A DNA stretch of 64,000 bases, taken from Hedera helix. Its lineage: Eukaryota > Streptophyta > Magnoliopsida > Apiales > Araliaceae. Location: NCBI GenBank assembly GCA_947179155.2, contig OX359265.1:59323540-59387539 (forward strand). Direction: 5' to 3'. Numbering within the stretch: position 1 is the stretch's first letter; each line of letters opens with the position of its first letter. The notes beneath the pieces were generated by a model, which saw only the letters and a list, made by a program, of their open reading frames with translations, did no database searches and was not told the DNA's origin. Below, piece after piece: positions 38,220-50,959 of the stretch. Position numbers and translations under genes: made by a program.

Positions 38220-40480
38220 GTAATGTTATAAGTTACAGTTTTACAACATGGTTACTCATATATTAAAGTTTGGTAAATGTGATGAAATGATTTTGTTAAC
38301 AGTTATATTTTGGTAAATTGGTTACTTATATTATGAGTTTTGGTAACTGTGGTGTACTGGTTTGGTTACTGTATTTAATTTGGGCAATTGGTTAGTGTCA
38401 CTGCTAGATTATGTGCATACTGCGTAGTAGATTTCTCAGCTACAGATTGTGCCTAGACACTATTACAGATTGTGATAATATTCAGGCTAAAGAAGGAAAA
38501 AAGGGAATCAGATTCTATAAATTGGTTGGTTAATCTTCTAATATGTTTTGGTTGATAGTTAATGTATATTCATATTTGTAATGTGTCATTTTTTTTTGTT
38601 GTGGTATGTTTCTATCCAAGTCTAGTGTTGGTAACTGTTATACTATTATTTGGTTACTAGTTAATTTTTTAATAATTTGATATAGTATTGTTTAGTTAAT
38701 GCTATAATATATTGTTATATTTTGAGTTTGATAGTATTTTAATTGATTTCTGTTTTTTTTTTTTTAATTTTTAGGTTTGGGATTTGTATTACGAGGAGAT
38801 CAATCGTAAGTTCACTGGAAAAACGGTTTACTGGTGTGACATGGAAGTGCCAGTTGTAATTAGTAATAAGTTGAATGGAGTTCAGCTAGAAAAGTTCAAG
38901 ATGACCTGTTTTGGGAAGTTTTTAATTCTTGGTGAGCCGCAGATGTTTTCTCAATTAATATATCAGGCACTGGTCAGAGAAGTTTATTAGAGGGATAAAG
39001 GAGATATGTGGTTCTTATTTGGTCAGAAAAGGGTTAGATTTGGTTTACCGGAATTTTGTTTGATTTCTGGGTTGAGCTGGGAAGGGAATGATGATATTTC
39101 TGTATTTAAGGGCAAGGAAAATCTTTTAGTTAGAAAGTTTTTTGGAGAGGAGGTGGTCACCCGTAACAGTATAGGTAGGGTATATAGGGGGGCTATTTTT
39201 GACGATGATGATGAGGCTGTTAGAATGTTGGCCATCTTCATGGTGTTCAACTTCTTACTATCTGCTTTTTTGGATAACCATGTTGATTCTGTTTTGCTTA
39301 ATTTTATGTCATATGGTGACATTGGTAGCTACCCGTGGGGTAAAGTTGCATTTGATCAAACGAGGATGTCGTTATCACTTGCTTTGAAGGGGCATTTAAA
39401 GAAGGGTATGAATGGGGGTATTGTATATAATGTTTATAAGAAAAATTATTGTAAATACTTTAAGTTGAATGGGTTGCCGTATGTTTTTCAAGTATTTCTA
39501 TTTGAAACCATTCCTACTTTGAAGTCCCGTGGTTTTTGTATTGACAACCGCATGTCGGAAGTGAGATTGTGTAGGTGGATGGAATTAGGGAAAGCTCCTA
39601 CAAATGAGAAGATGACTGATTTATTTGGATATGGACAGGTATGTAGGTTAATTTATAGTTTATGTTGAACTGTCTTTATTTATTTTGCAACTTTGGTTAC
39701 TGATATAGCTTTTTTGGTAACTGTTGTATAACTGGTTGGTTACCAGTTATATTTTGATCTTGGTAACCATTATACAATTGGTTGGTAATTGTGATATACT
39801 TGTTTGGTTACTAGTTATATTTTGACAGCTTGGTTATTTATATTCAATATTTTGGTAACTGTTAGTTAATGCTTTGTTTACCAGTTACAGTTTTACTACA
39901 TGGTTAATAGTATACTGATGTTTGGTAACTGCTATATCATGATGTGGTTTTTATTTTTATTGTGACAACTTGGTTAATGTTACAATCTATTATCGTAACT
40001 GTTTTGTAACAGTTTTGCTACGTAAAAACAATATTCTGATTAATTTGTTACCAATATGACATAGTTTAGCAACTGTTAGATGATGGGTTGGTAACTACTG
40101 ATATTTTGCAACCTTTGTTACTGATATAGTCTTTTTTGGTAACTGTTGTATAACTGTTTGGTAACCAGTTATATTTTGATTTTTGGTAACCATTATACTA
40201 TTGGTTGGTAACTGTCATATGATTGTTTGGTTACCACTTTTATTTAGACAACTTTATTATTTATATTCTATATTTTGGTAACTGTTAGGTAATGAATTAT
40301 TTACCAGTTAAAGTTTTACTACATTTTTAATATTATGCTAATGTTTGGTAATTGTTATGTAATATTAAACTGTTAGATGCTGGGTTGGTCACTACTGATA
40401 TTTTGCAACCTTGGTTACTAATATAGTCTTTTTTGGTAACTGTTGTATAACTGTTTGGTAACCATCCATGTTGTGATTAA
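38220..40480 (+). repeat. Degenerate GGTAACTGTTATA-type repeat, introns 1-2 of the ULP gene
   Basis: Dozens of irregular units such as TTTGGTAACTGTTATATGAC, ACTGGTTGGTTACCAGTTAT and TTGGTTACTGATATAG fill the intron flanks, densest at 39690-40470. The units contain GGTAAC and its inverse GTTACC, so local hairpins are possible. The same family recurs at 41880-42300, 49458-50085 and, inverted, 54360-55500. Confidence 0.85.
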
Positions 40481-41879
40481 TATTACTCAGATTAAATGAA
40501 TGATATACTGAATTTTTTTAATATGTTTCAGTTGAGGATTGAAACGATCATTCCGACGGATGTTGAGAAGACTCAATTGAATTTGGGTGATTTCCATTAT
40601 ATCAATGGCAATGGTGATGACTCAGTTTCTGGTGATACGAAAAAGGTTTTAAATAAGAAGGGTGTATATATTGGTCTTTCACTTTCCGATTTTAGAAAAA
40701 TAGTTGATGAACGTGTAAGGCCTTTGGAAGAGAAGGTTGTTGAAGTTAATAAATCTGTCGAGAAGTTGGGGAATGATTTGAAGCTTGAAATACAATCGTT
40801 TCATAATGATATATGTAGGGATATGAGGAAGATTATGTCAGACTTTTTACGTGGACATCATACTGGTAGTGAAGGTGGGAATGAAGGTCGTGTTGATGCT
40901 GATGATATGTATAATGAGTGCGGTGATGTTGGCAAGGGTTCAGATGTTGGGAAAAGTGAGTACAATGTTGGTGGTAGGCATGGGATTAACATTCACGATC
41001 GAGACGATGACAAGGTTTAACATATGTGACATTTTTTGTTGGTGTTTTTTGATTTATGTTGCAGTGATTATTTATTGATTTATGCTTTTACAGGTGGGGA
41101 AGAACAAGGAAACACCAATTGTTGATTTATTTAGTGATCCTGTTGGGAAACAACTTGTTGTTTTCACTCCTGTTGATGTTTGTTTTTTTTAATATTTGTT
41201 ACGGTTTTATAATATATTGGTTAATTCATTATAGTATTGCTCTTATTGCTTAATTATTTTTGTTTTTGTATTTTAAATTCTAATCCTAGTTGTTACCTAA
41301 TGTTATGTCTCATGATCAAGGTCGATAAAATTGAGTCAGGGAGCAAGTCTGTTTTGGATGAAATGGTTTTAACTACACAAGACATTGTTGAAGTTGTTGA
41401 AATAGAGAAAAATGTGTTAAAACCATCTGGTAGACCGGTACGTTCTTCAGTGATGGGAGCCGCTTTGAGGTCCCCATATACAACAAAGTTCGGGTCTGCT
41501 GGTTCATCGCATTGCAATGTGGTTCCTTCAAACGTACGAAAAAGTTGTTCAGCATTTTCCAATGTTTGCATGGGTATGCCAGCTAAATGGGAAGAGGCAT
41601 TGTTCGATAAATGGTTTAAAGTTGGACTTAATAATAGGAAAAGGTTTTTTTTTTTAGTTTACTTTATTTTATTTTTATTTTGTTTTTAAAAATATGTTGA
41701 TTTGTTCTTATATGTTTTTTATGTTGAAGGATTGATAAATTTTCTGGAGAGAATGACAAAATTGTACCTGCATTTGTCTTTGGGTCTGTTACGATATCAT
41801 CCAAGATGTGGTTTTATAACCTAAAGACTCCTGGACAGTGGCTAGACCATGATGTGAGTTCCTTATTTACTACTTAATA

Positions 41880-42300
41880 GTTATTTTTGTTTTCTGGTTA
41901 TTTTTTTACAACCTTGTTAGTGTTTTAATCTATTATGGTAACTGTTTTGTAACAGTTTTGCTACATAAAAGTTATGTTTTGATTAATTTGTCTATAGTTT
42001 AGCAGTTGTTACATGCTTGGTTGGGTACGACTTATATTTTTGAAAGTTTGGTTTCAGATATAGTCTATTTTGGTAACTGGTACATAACTGGTTGGTTACC
42101 ACTTTTATTTTCATAAATTGGTAACCTCTATACTTGCTTACTGTTACTATCTATTAGGGTAAATGTTTTGTAGCAGTTTTGCTACATAAAATCAATATTT
42201 TGAGTAATTTGTTACCAATATGATATAGGTTAGCAACTGTTATATGTTTTGTTGGTAACTAATGATATTTTGCTACATTGGTAACTGATATAGTCTTTTT
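41880..42300 (+). repeat. GGTAACTGTTATA-type repeat, left part of intron 6
   Basis: Same repeat family as at 38220-40480. It is cut by the LTR retrotransposon and resumes at 49458. Confidence 0.8.
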
Positions 42301-43441
42301 TGTAAGACCCCGAATTTTATGAAATACAAAATTTAATTTTTCTTCATATATATTTTTTTGAAACAGTAAGTGGTTAAATCGATCAAGTTAAAAGTTAAGG
42401 ATGTTATCTGCAAATTTTATTTTGTCGGACAATATTCGCTTTGTTGGGGAATATTCGTTTGGTCGGGGAATATTCGTGTCGTACGACGGCGCCGAAATAA
42501 CAAATTATTGGTGGACCCCACAACGGAATATTTGTCGGATATAGAAAACGACAGAAATAATCTTTTTAAATAAAATTAGTCAACGGAACTGTTAAAATAC
42601 CGGTGATAAAAGAATAGTAGCATACGGTAGTTTTTGGTATTTTCTGTAGCACACGGTACTCTACAGTAACACACGGTATTGCATAGTGTCTATATTATTG
42701 GTCTGATAATTGACACCGTAACTGTTACGCATCATTTCATCGATAATTGTCACTGCATAATATTTTATATTATCAATTCAATAATTGTTGTTACACAGTA
42801 TTTTGCATTATTGATTTAATAATTGTCATTACACTGTATTTTATATCATTGAGTCAATAATTGTTGTTGCACTGTTTTTAAAATTATTGAACCTAATAAT
42901 TGTCACAGTAACATATGCACAGTAATTCACATTATTGAATCAATAATTGTCATTACACAGTAACGTATGCTTTATTTTACATTATTGTTATCTCTATTAT
43001 GATGTTATTTAAACAGTTGTATTTCATTAATTTATTGACTTGATATCTAAGAGCTAACTATACTGTATTTATAACAATTAGTCATAATAATTGAATTGAT
43101 AAAGCTATTTGTTTATAATATAAAGTTAGGTGATTATTAGGTGATATGAAATGAATGGTGTAGATTAAAGTGTGAATTATTGTTGAATAATTGAATTGAT
43201 TTGTTTATAATATAAAGTTAGGTGATTATTAGGTGATATGAAATGAATGGTGTAGATTAAAATGTGAATTATTGTTGAATAATTAAATTGATTTGTTTAT
43301 AATATAAAGTTAGGTGATTATTAGGTGATATGAAATGAATGGTGTAGATTAAAGATAATATAATATTTGAAATGGATGGTGTAGATTAAAAGATGATCTT
43401 TAAATGAATGGTTTAGATTAAATGAATGATAAGATTTTTGG

Positions 43442-43450
43442 CTATAAATA
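43442..43450 (+). promoter_or_regulatory. LTR TATA box (5' LTR)
   Basis: CTATAAATA in GCTATAAATAGAAGCC, shared with the other LTR copies. This LTR would drive the retrotransposon transcript. Confidence 0.6.
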
Positions 43451-44216
43451 GAAGCCTTAACTTAAGGATTTTTTATAAACTTCCTTACTTGTTCTTTCTT
43501 TCTCTCTCTAAATACTTTTTGTGTAAGTTCTCTCTAAGTGTTCTTAAGTCATTCCTAGTTTTGAAATCTTTTGCATTCTTCTTTGAATTCCCGAGTAGAA
43601 TTTTCTTATGTACAGCAACTCTTTCGAAAAAATCGTAGTAAATTCATTATTTGTCAGAATTTAATGAATTAAAAGCCTGTCTCTTCAGTTTTTCGTCCTC
43701 TACAACTTTGAAGAAGGAAGAAAAGTCATCTGAAATCATCTTCATGTCTTAAAATACTAAAAACCGTAACCTATTCTGATTTTCGTCACTATTTTCAGTC
43801 TTAGTTTTGAAAATTCATAACTCATTCATATTAACTCCGAATTGAGTGATTCTTGAGTCTATGCCGTCTATCTTTCCGAGAGTAACATTATTTTAAAAGC
43901 ATAAAGAGATTTTAAAAACTCTAGAAGACTCAAAAGTCAGATTCCTTACTGCTACAAACAAGGAAGGATTTGTTCGGCTATAAACTTGTTTCACAATATC
44001 AAGGTAAGGAATATCATTCTTTTCACACTCTTAAATTTATTACGGTAAGGAATGTCATCTTCTATTATTAAAACTTACTACGGTAAGGGATACCATCTTT
44101 TTCATCTTCCATTATTCAAACATACTATGGTAAGGGATTATCATTATTTGATTCTCGATAATAATATTGTTTCTTCCTTACTCATAAGACGTGCCTTTTA
44201 TTTCCATGTATTAAAT

Positions 44217-44555
44217 TGTGGGAATAACCTTACGGAGCGGATTGCCGCCTGTTGGTGAATAACCTTTCGTATTCATTCATTATTAATCTCTGAGAATAAC
44301 CTTACGGAGCGGATTACCGCCTGTTTGGTGAATAACTCTTTGTACTCAAATTCTATTAAATTGTGGGAATAACCTTACGGAGCGGATTGCCGCCTGTTGG
44401 TGAATAACCTTTCGTATTCATTCATTATTAATATCTGAGAATAACCTTACGGAGCGGATTGCCGCCTGTTTGGTGAATAACTCTTTGTACTCAAATTCTA
44501 TTAAATTGTGGGAATAACCTTACGGAGCGGATTGCCGCCTGTTGGTGAATAACCC
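44217..44555 (+). repeat. Five tandem units in 5' LTR
   Basis: Alternating variants (GTGGGAATAACCTTACGGAG and CTGAGAATAACCTTACGGAG, each followed by CGGATTGCCGCCTGTT). The solo LTR at 27492 has three, so the array expands or contracts within the family. Confidence 0.85.
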
Positions 44556-45737
44556 TTGTATTAATTTCCTTCACCTTTTGTTAATCAAACCTGCTACGGT
44601 AAGGGATATTATTTTCTTTCATACTCCTAAATCGAAATTTATTATGGAACTATTGCTTCTATAATTCCTGAAAATATTATATGTTCCATAATAGTTGAAC
44701 TTCATTATTTCAACTGAACCTTCCTATTTACGTGAACCTTTCTATTGAATTGTAACCGTTATTCTGAATTGTGGATCTTGAATTTCACTCCACATCATGT
44801 TGACAATTTGGACATTATTTGAATCTGTACAAAGTAAACTTCCGATACTTATTGTTATCCTATTTCTTCTGTTCATCATTTATATCATTCTAATCATCCA
44901 AAAATTAAGCTGTTGTGAATATCTGTGGCCGGGGGCACAGATGTGATATATTTGTTGAACAGATGATAGGTTAAAGGCGATATAATAGGTTAAAGGCGAT
45001 ACATCTGTTCGGTGTCTTTTATGGCACGTGGTGAATGTTCTCTTTGGCCCGTAGTGCAAAGATGAACTGTTGTTTGGTATGATTATGACCAAAGGCTGAA
45101 TCTGGTATAATCATGACCGTTGGTGTTATATTGAATGTCTTTGGCCCGTAGTGCAAAGATGAACTGTTGATCTGCATGATTATGATCAGGAACTGTGAAT
45201 TTGTATTATCTTGACTAATGATATTTCAGATGATAAAAGTTGATGATGTTTTTCCTAAAAAGAGAACCGAGTGGACATTATAGTCTGCATTATTCTTCTA
45301 ATAGATTACTCATTCCGCTGCTATTATTGATCTGAACGTTGTTTAAGAATTTAACTGCAGTTTTTGATATAAACCTTGTAGTCTATTGTATTCTATCAAG
45401 AACTCAACTGTTGAAGGCTAATGATAATTTATTCGTCATTATCTTAGTCATGATATTTCTTACTGGGCTATTTGAGCTCACCCTTTCTTTTGTTCCATTA
45501 TTTTTCAACAGGAGATGAAAACATAACAGGGTCTAGCCGGGGAATGGAGTGAGGGTCCGAGGAATAGTTATCATAGTCTTCACGTTTTGTAAAATAGTGT
45601 GGCAATAATAGTGAAGACTTAGTTGTGTATTATTATACACTGTATTGTTGTACGTTGTACTTTGTTGTAATAATTTTGTTGTAGTCTTTTGACGACTCAA
45701 GTTTGGGCTGTGTGGGCCCAGATTTGGGGGCGTCACA

Positions 45738-46019
45738 GTTGGCATCAGAGCTTAGGGATATGGTCTTTAATGGAGATCTGGGGTAGAACTAGGAGGGGAG
45801 AGACGAATAGAATCAGTCACTAGTGTGTCCTACCTAAATTAGATTTTTTTTATCTAATGAATCGATTTGAATGTAGGAACATGAAGAGATGAGTCAATTT
45901 GTTTGAACTAACAATTATTTTGTGACAACAGTTTTGTATGGCATCTGAAAATCAGGAGGATAACTATGAAATGCCCGGTACGTCAATTTCGGGGACGAAA
46001 TTTCATAAGGAGGGGAGGT
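45738..46019 (+). other. Internal domain with PBS, 29-codon gag-start remnant and PPT
   Basis: PBS TTGGCATCAGAGCTTAGG begins at 45739. A short frame at 45938-46024 starts MASENQEDNYEMPG, like the first residues of a gag protein, and runs straight into TSISGTKFHKEGRL, read from the GGGGACGAAATTTC motif normally at the far 3' end of pol. This looks like one large deletion joining the gag start to the pol end. The polypurine tract AAGGAGGGGAGG ends at 46018. Confidence 0.75.
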
Positions 46020-49000
46020 TGTAAGACCCCGAATTTTATGAAATACAAAATTTAATTTTTCTTCATATATATTTTTTTGAAACAGTAAGTGGTTAAATCG
46101 ATCAAGTTAAAATTTAAGGATGTTATCTGCAAATTTTATTTTGTCGGACAATATTCGCTTTGTTGGGGAATATTCGTTTGGTCGGGGAATATTCGTGTCG
46201 TACGACGGCGCCGAAATAACAAATTATTGGTGGACCCCACAACGGAATATTTGTCGGATATAGAAAACGACAGAAATAATCTTTTTAAATAAAATTAGTC
46301 AACGGAACTGTTAAAATACCGGTGATAAAAGAATAGTAGCATACGGTAGTTTTTGGTATTTTCTGTAGCACACGGTACTCTACAGTAACACACGGTATTG
46401 CATAGTGTCTCATATTATTGGTCTGATAATTGACACCGTAACTGTTACGCATCATTTTATCGATAATTGTCACTGCATAATATTTTATATTATCAATTCA
46501 ATAATTGTTGTTACACAGTATTTTGCATTATTGATTTAATAATTGTCATTACACTGTATTTTATATCATTGAGTCAATAATTGTTGTTGCACTGTTTTTA
46601 AAATTATTGAACCTAATAATTGTCACAGTAACATATGCACAGTAATTCACATTATTGAATCAATAATTGTCATTACACAGTAACGTATGCTTTATTTTAC
46701 ATTATTGTTATCTCTATTATGATGTTATTTAAACAGTTGTATTTCATTAATTTATTGACTTGATATCTAAGAGCTAACTATACTGTATTTATAACAATTA
46801 GTCATAATAATTGAATTGATAAAGTTATTTGTTTATAATATAAAGTTAGGTGATTATTAGGTGATATGAAATGAATGGTGTAGATTAAAGTGTGAATTAT
46901 TGTTGAATAATTGAATTGATTTGTTTATAATATAAAGTTAGGTGATTATTAGGTGATATGAAATGAATGGTGTAGATTAAAATGTGAATTATTGTTGAAT
47001 AATTAAATTGATTTGTTTATAATATAAAGTTAGGTGATTATTAGGTGATATGAAATGAATGGTGTAGATTAAAGATAATATAATATTTGAAATGGATGGT
47101 GTAGATTAAAAGATGATCTTTAAATGAATGGTTTAGATTAAATGAATGATAAGATTTTTGGCTATAAATAAAAGCCTTAACTTAAGGATTTTTCATAAAC
47201 TTCCTTACTTGTTCTTTCTTTCTCTCTCTAAATACTTTTTGTGTAAGTTCTCTCTAAGTGTTCTTAAGTCATTCCTAGTTTTGAAATCTTTTGCATTCTT
47301 CTTTGAATTCCCGAGTAGAATTTTCTTATGTACAGCAACTCTTTCGAAAAAATCGTAGTAAATTCATTATTTGTCAGAATTTAATGAATTAAAAGCCTGT
47401 CTCTTCAGTTTTTCGTCCTCTACAACTTTGAAGAAGGAAGAAAAGTCATCTGAAATCATCTTCATGTCTTAAAATACCAAAAATCGTAACCTATTCTGAT
47501 TTTCGTCACTATTTTCAGTCTTAGTTTTGAAAATTCATAACTCATTCATATTAACTCCGAATTGAGTGATTCTTGAGTCTATGCCGTCTATCTTTCCGAG
47601 AGTAACATTATTTTAAAAGCATAAAGAGATTTTAAAAACTCTAGAAGACTCAAAAGTCAGATTCCTTACTGCTACAAACAAGGAAGGATTTGTTCGGCTA
47701 TAAACTTGTTTCACAATATCAAGGTAAGGAATATCATTCTTTTCACACTCTTAAATTTATTACGGTAAGGAATGTCATCTTCTATTATTAAAACTTACTA
47801 CGGTAAGGGATACCATCTTTTTCATCTTCCATTATTCAAACATACTATGGTAAGGGATTATCATTATTTGATTCTCGATAATAATATTGTTTCTTCCTTA
47901 CTCATAAGACGTGCCTTTTATTTCCATGTATTAAATTGTGGGAATAACCTTACGGAGCGGATTGCCGCCTGTTGGTGAATAACCTTTCGTATTCATTCAT
48001 TATTAATCTCTGAGAATAACCTTACGGAGCGGATTGCCGCCTGTTTGGTGAATAACTCTTTGTACTCAAATTCTATTAAATTGTGGGAATAACCTTACGG
48101 AGCGGATTGCCGCCTGTTGGTGAATAACCTTTCGTATTCATTCATTATTAATCTCTGAGAATAACCTTACGGAGCGAATTGCCGCCTGTTTGGTGAATAA
48201 CTCTTTGTACTCAAATTCTATTAAATTGTGGGAATAACCTTACGGAGCAGATTGCCGCCTGTTGGTGAATAACCCTTGTATTAATTTCCTTCACCTTTTG
48301 TTAATCAAACCTGCTACGGTAAGGGATATTATTTTCTTTCATACTCCTAAATCGAAATTTATTATGGAACTATTGCTTCTATAATTCCTGAAAATATTAT
48401 ATGTTCCATAATAGTTGAACTTCATTATTTCAACTGAACCTTCCTATTTACGTGAACCTTTCTATTGAATTGTAACCGTTATTCTGAATTGTGGATCTTG
48501 AATTTCACTCCACATCATGTTGACAATTTGGACATTATTTGAATCTGTACAAAGTAAACTTCCGATACTTATTGTTATCCTATTTCTTCTGTTCATCATT
48601 TATATCATTCTAATCATCCAAAAATTAAGCTGTTGTGAATATCTGTGGCCGGGGGCACAGATGTGATATATTTGTTGAACAGATGATAGGTTAAAGGCGA
48701 TATAATAGGTTAAAGGCGATACATCTGTTCGGTGTCTTTTATGGCACGTGGTGAATGTTCTCTTTGGCCCGTAGTGCAAAGATGAACTGTTGTTTGGTAT
48801 GATTATGACCAAAGGCTGAATCTGGTATAATCATGACCGTTGGTGTTATATTGAATGTCTTTGGCCCGTAGTGCAAAGATGAACTGTTGATCTGCATGAT
48901 TATGATCAGGAACTGTGAATTTGTATTATCTTGACTAATGATATTTCAGATGATAAAAGTTGATGATGTTTTTCCTAAAAAGAGAACCGAGTGGACATTA

Positions 49001-49457
49001 TAGTCTGCATTATTCTTCTAATAGATTACTCATTCCGCTGCTATTATTGATCTGAACGTTGTTTAAGAATTTAACTGCAGTTTTTGATATAAACCTTGTA
49101 GTCTATTGTATTCTATCAAGAACTCAACTGTTGAAGGCTAATGATAATTTATTCGTCATTATCTTAGTCATGATATTTCTTACTGGGCTATTTGAGCTCA
49201 CCCTTTCTTTTGTTCCATTATTTTTCAACAGGAGATGAAAACATAACAGGGTCTAGCCGGGGAATGGAGTGAGGGTCCGAGGAATAGTTATCATAGTCTT
49301 CACGTTTTGTAAAATAGTGTGGCAATAATAGTGAAGACTTAGTTGTGTATTATTATACACTGTATTGTTGTACGTTGTGCTTTGTTGTAATAATTTTGTT
49401 GTAGTCTTTTGACGACTCAAGTTTGGGCTGTGTGGGCCCAGATTTGGGGGCGTCACA
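46020..49457 (+). repeat. 3' LTR (3438 bp)
   Basis: Near-identical to the 5' LTR. TATA box variant GCTATAAATAAAAGCC at 47161. Five tandem units at 47937-48275. By-eye differences include single bases near 46112, 46455, 47171, 47194, 47478, 48175 and 48249, plus one extra base near 46406. Confidence 0.95.
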
Positions 49458-50085
49458 TTTTTGGTAACTGTGTTATAACTGGTTGTTTACCAGTTATATT
49501 TTGAACTTGGTAACCATTATACAATTGGTTGATAACTGTGATATGCTTGTTTGGATACTAATTATATGTAGACAGCTTGGTTTTTTATATTCCATATTTT
49601 GGTAAATGTTAGCTAAAGGTTTCTTTATCATGTACAGTTTTACTTCATGGTTAATACTATACTAATGTTTGGCAACTGTTATGTAAGTTTTTTGTTGGCA
49701 GTTACAGTCTGGTAAGTTGGTTACTCCTATAACGAAGTTTTGGTAACTGTTATGTACTGTTTTGGTAACTGTTATGTACTGTTTTGGTAACTGTTATGTA
49801 CTGTTTTGGTAACTGTTATATGCTGGTTTGGTAACTACTGATATTTTGCAACCTTGGTTACTGATATAGTCTTTTTGGTAACTGTGTTATAACTGGTTGG
49901 TTATCAGTTATATTTTTAACTTGGTAACCATTATACAATTGGTTGGTAACTGTGATATGCTTGTTTGGATACTACTTATATGTAGACAGCTTGGTTTTTT
50001 ATATTCCATCACTACTGATATTTTGCAACCTTGGTTACTGAAATAGTCTTTTTTGGTAACTGTTGAATAACTGGTTGGTAACCAG
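49458..50085 (+). repeat. GGTAACTGTTATA-type repeat, right part of intron 6
   Basis: Continuation of the repeat interrupted by the retrotransposon. It includes a local head-to-tail array of TTTTGGTAACTGTTATGTAC at about 49738-49820. Confidence 0.85.
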
Positions 50086-50959
50086 CCATGTTTTGTTTAA
50101 TATACTTTATGAGAAAAGTTGTTTTTATGGCAATTATTCATAAAGTGTTTGTTTTGGATTTTTTCTTTGTACAGCATATCAACATATGCTTCTACTATTT
50201 AAGGAAACTGTCTAGACACTGTGACAACATTAAAATCAGGGTGACTTCTACAGACTGTTGGTTTCACGTAAAGTTGTCCCATTTATATAGTCAATACTGT
50301 GAAAAGAAATCAGATACATCTCTTCTTACTGATGACGGTGATATTGCTGCATACATCCGTGGAACTTCAATGGATGTGAACACACCCTGGGTTGATGTAG
50401 ACTTTGTTTTGTTCCCCGTCCATATGACTGCTCCAGATCATTGGTTTTTGCTAGTATTCGACGTGCATCGTAGGCGTCTCATAATTTACAATTCTCTACA
50501 ACCAACTAGGAGTCTCATGCATATAAATTTGACGGATGTTTGTGAGCCTTACATCTTTATTTTACCCATAATTCTTAGCAAATGTGGATTTTGGAAGGCT
50601 AGGTCAGATATTAATTTATCCAGTTCACCATATATTCAAAAGGGTGAACATGACCTAATTGAGTTGGAGTTTGCAGAAGGGTTGCCCGAACAGATTGAAG
50701 GGTAAGTTTTTTACAGTGATATATATTTTAATTATTCCAATTTGTAGAATGTTTGGTCTGATTTTTTTTGTTTTTTTTTGGTTTTTTTTTTTACAGCGAC
50801 TGTGGCATGTTCACAATTTGTTTCGCCGAACATTTTATTCACCAGCGGTTTGAAGAAATTCCAATCCCATTTCCCATTTTGCAGTACAGAAATAAATTAT
50901 GTGTAAATCTATATATGCATGCAAGGGACAAGCAGCTGGGGGGTTATGATTCTGAGTGA

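Larger units (their letters stand above)
42301..45737 (+). repeat. 5' LTR (3437 bp)
   Basis: Begins TGTAAGACCCCGAATTTTAT, ends GGGGGCGTCACA. TATA box CTATAAATA at 43442-43450. Three repeats of a block of about 90 bp with AGTTAGGTGATTATTAGG lie just upstream of the TATA box (43110-43350). Five ACGGAGCGGATTGCCGCC-type units lie at 44217-44555. If transcription starts at the TATA box, R-U5 is about 2.2 kb. Open frames inside are short and unrelated to known proteins. Confidence 0.95.
42301..49457 (+). mobile_element. Non-autonomous LTR retrotransposon, giant LTRs and 282-bp interior
   Basis: Left LTR 42301-45737 and right LTR 46020-49457 (3437 and 3438 bp), flanked by TTTTT on both sides (42296-42300 and 49458-49462) as target duplication. 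The 282-bp interior has a primer-binding site right after the LTR (TTGGCATCAGAGC, near initiator tRNA-Met) and a polypurine tract (AAGGAGGGGAGG) before the right LTR. The preceding TTTCGGGGACGAAATTTC is a hallmark remembered from the 3' end of Tekay/Del chromoviruses. By eye the LTRs differ at about a dozen substitutions and one indel, so the insertion is recent. No pol; it must have used proteins from a relative. It lies in intron 6 of the ULP gene in the same orientation. Confidence 0.95.
37738..50959 (+). pseudogene. DUF1985 / Ulp1-like (C48) protease gene of the MULE, one in-frame stop
   Basis: Transposon-borne relative of SUMO proteases. Eight exons with consistent phases: 37738-38070, 38775-39638, 40532-41014, 41094-41177, 41321-41643, 41730-41853, 50175-50701, 50797-50959, 966 codons in all. 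Exon 1 is a charged, nuclear-looking N-terminus (MGSKRKKSVKMV, GKGKRITRS). Exon 2 is the DUF1985 domain (MWFLFGQKRVRFGLPEFCLI, GLSWEGNDDISVFKGKENLL). Exon 3 has a coiled-coil-like stretch (VRPLEEKVVEVNKSVEKLGN). Exons 7-8 form the protease fold: His826 in APDHWFLLVFDV, Asn843 in IIYNSL where Asp is usual, Gln in LPEQIEG, Cys915 in GDCGMF. Codon 183 is TAG (38988-38990), inside DUF1985, with homology continuing in frame. Intron 6 is 8.3 kb because a retrotransposon sits in it. Exons 3 and 4 use unusual donors (GTTTAA, GTTTGT). Probably nonfunctional as read, unless the stop is an error or is bypassed. Confidence 0.8.
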
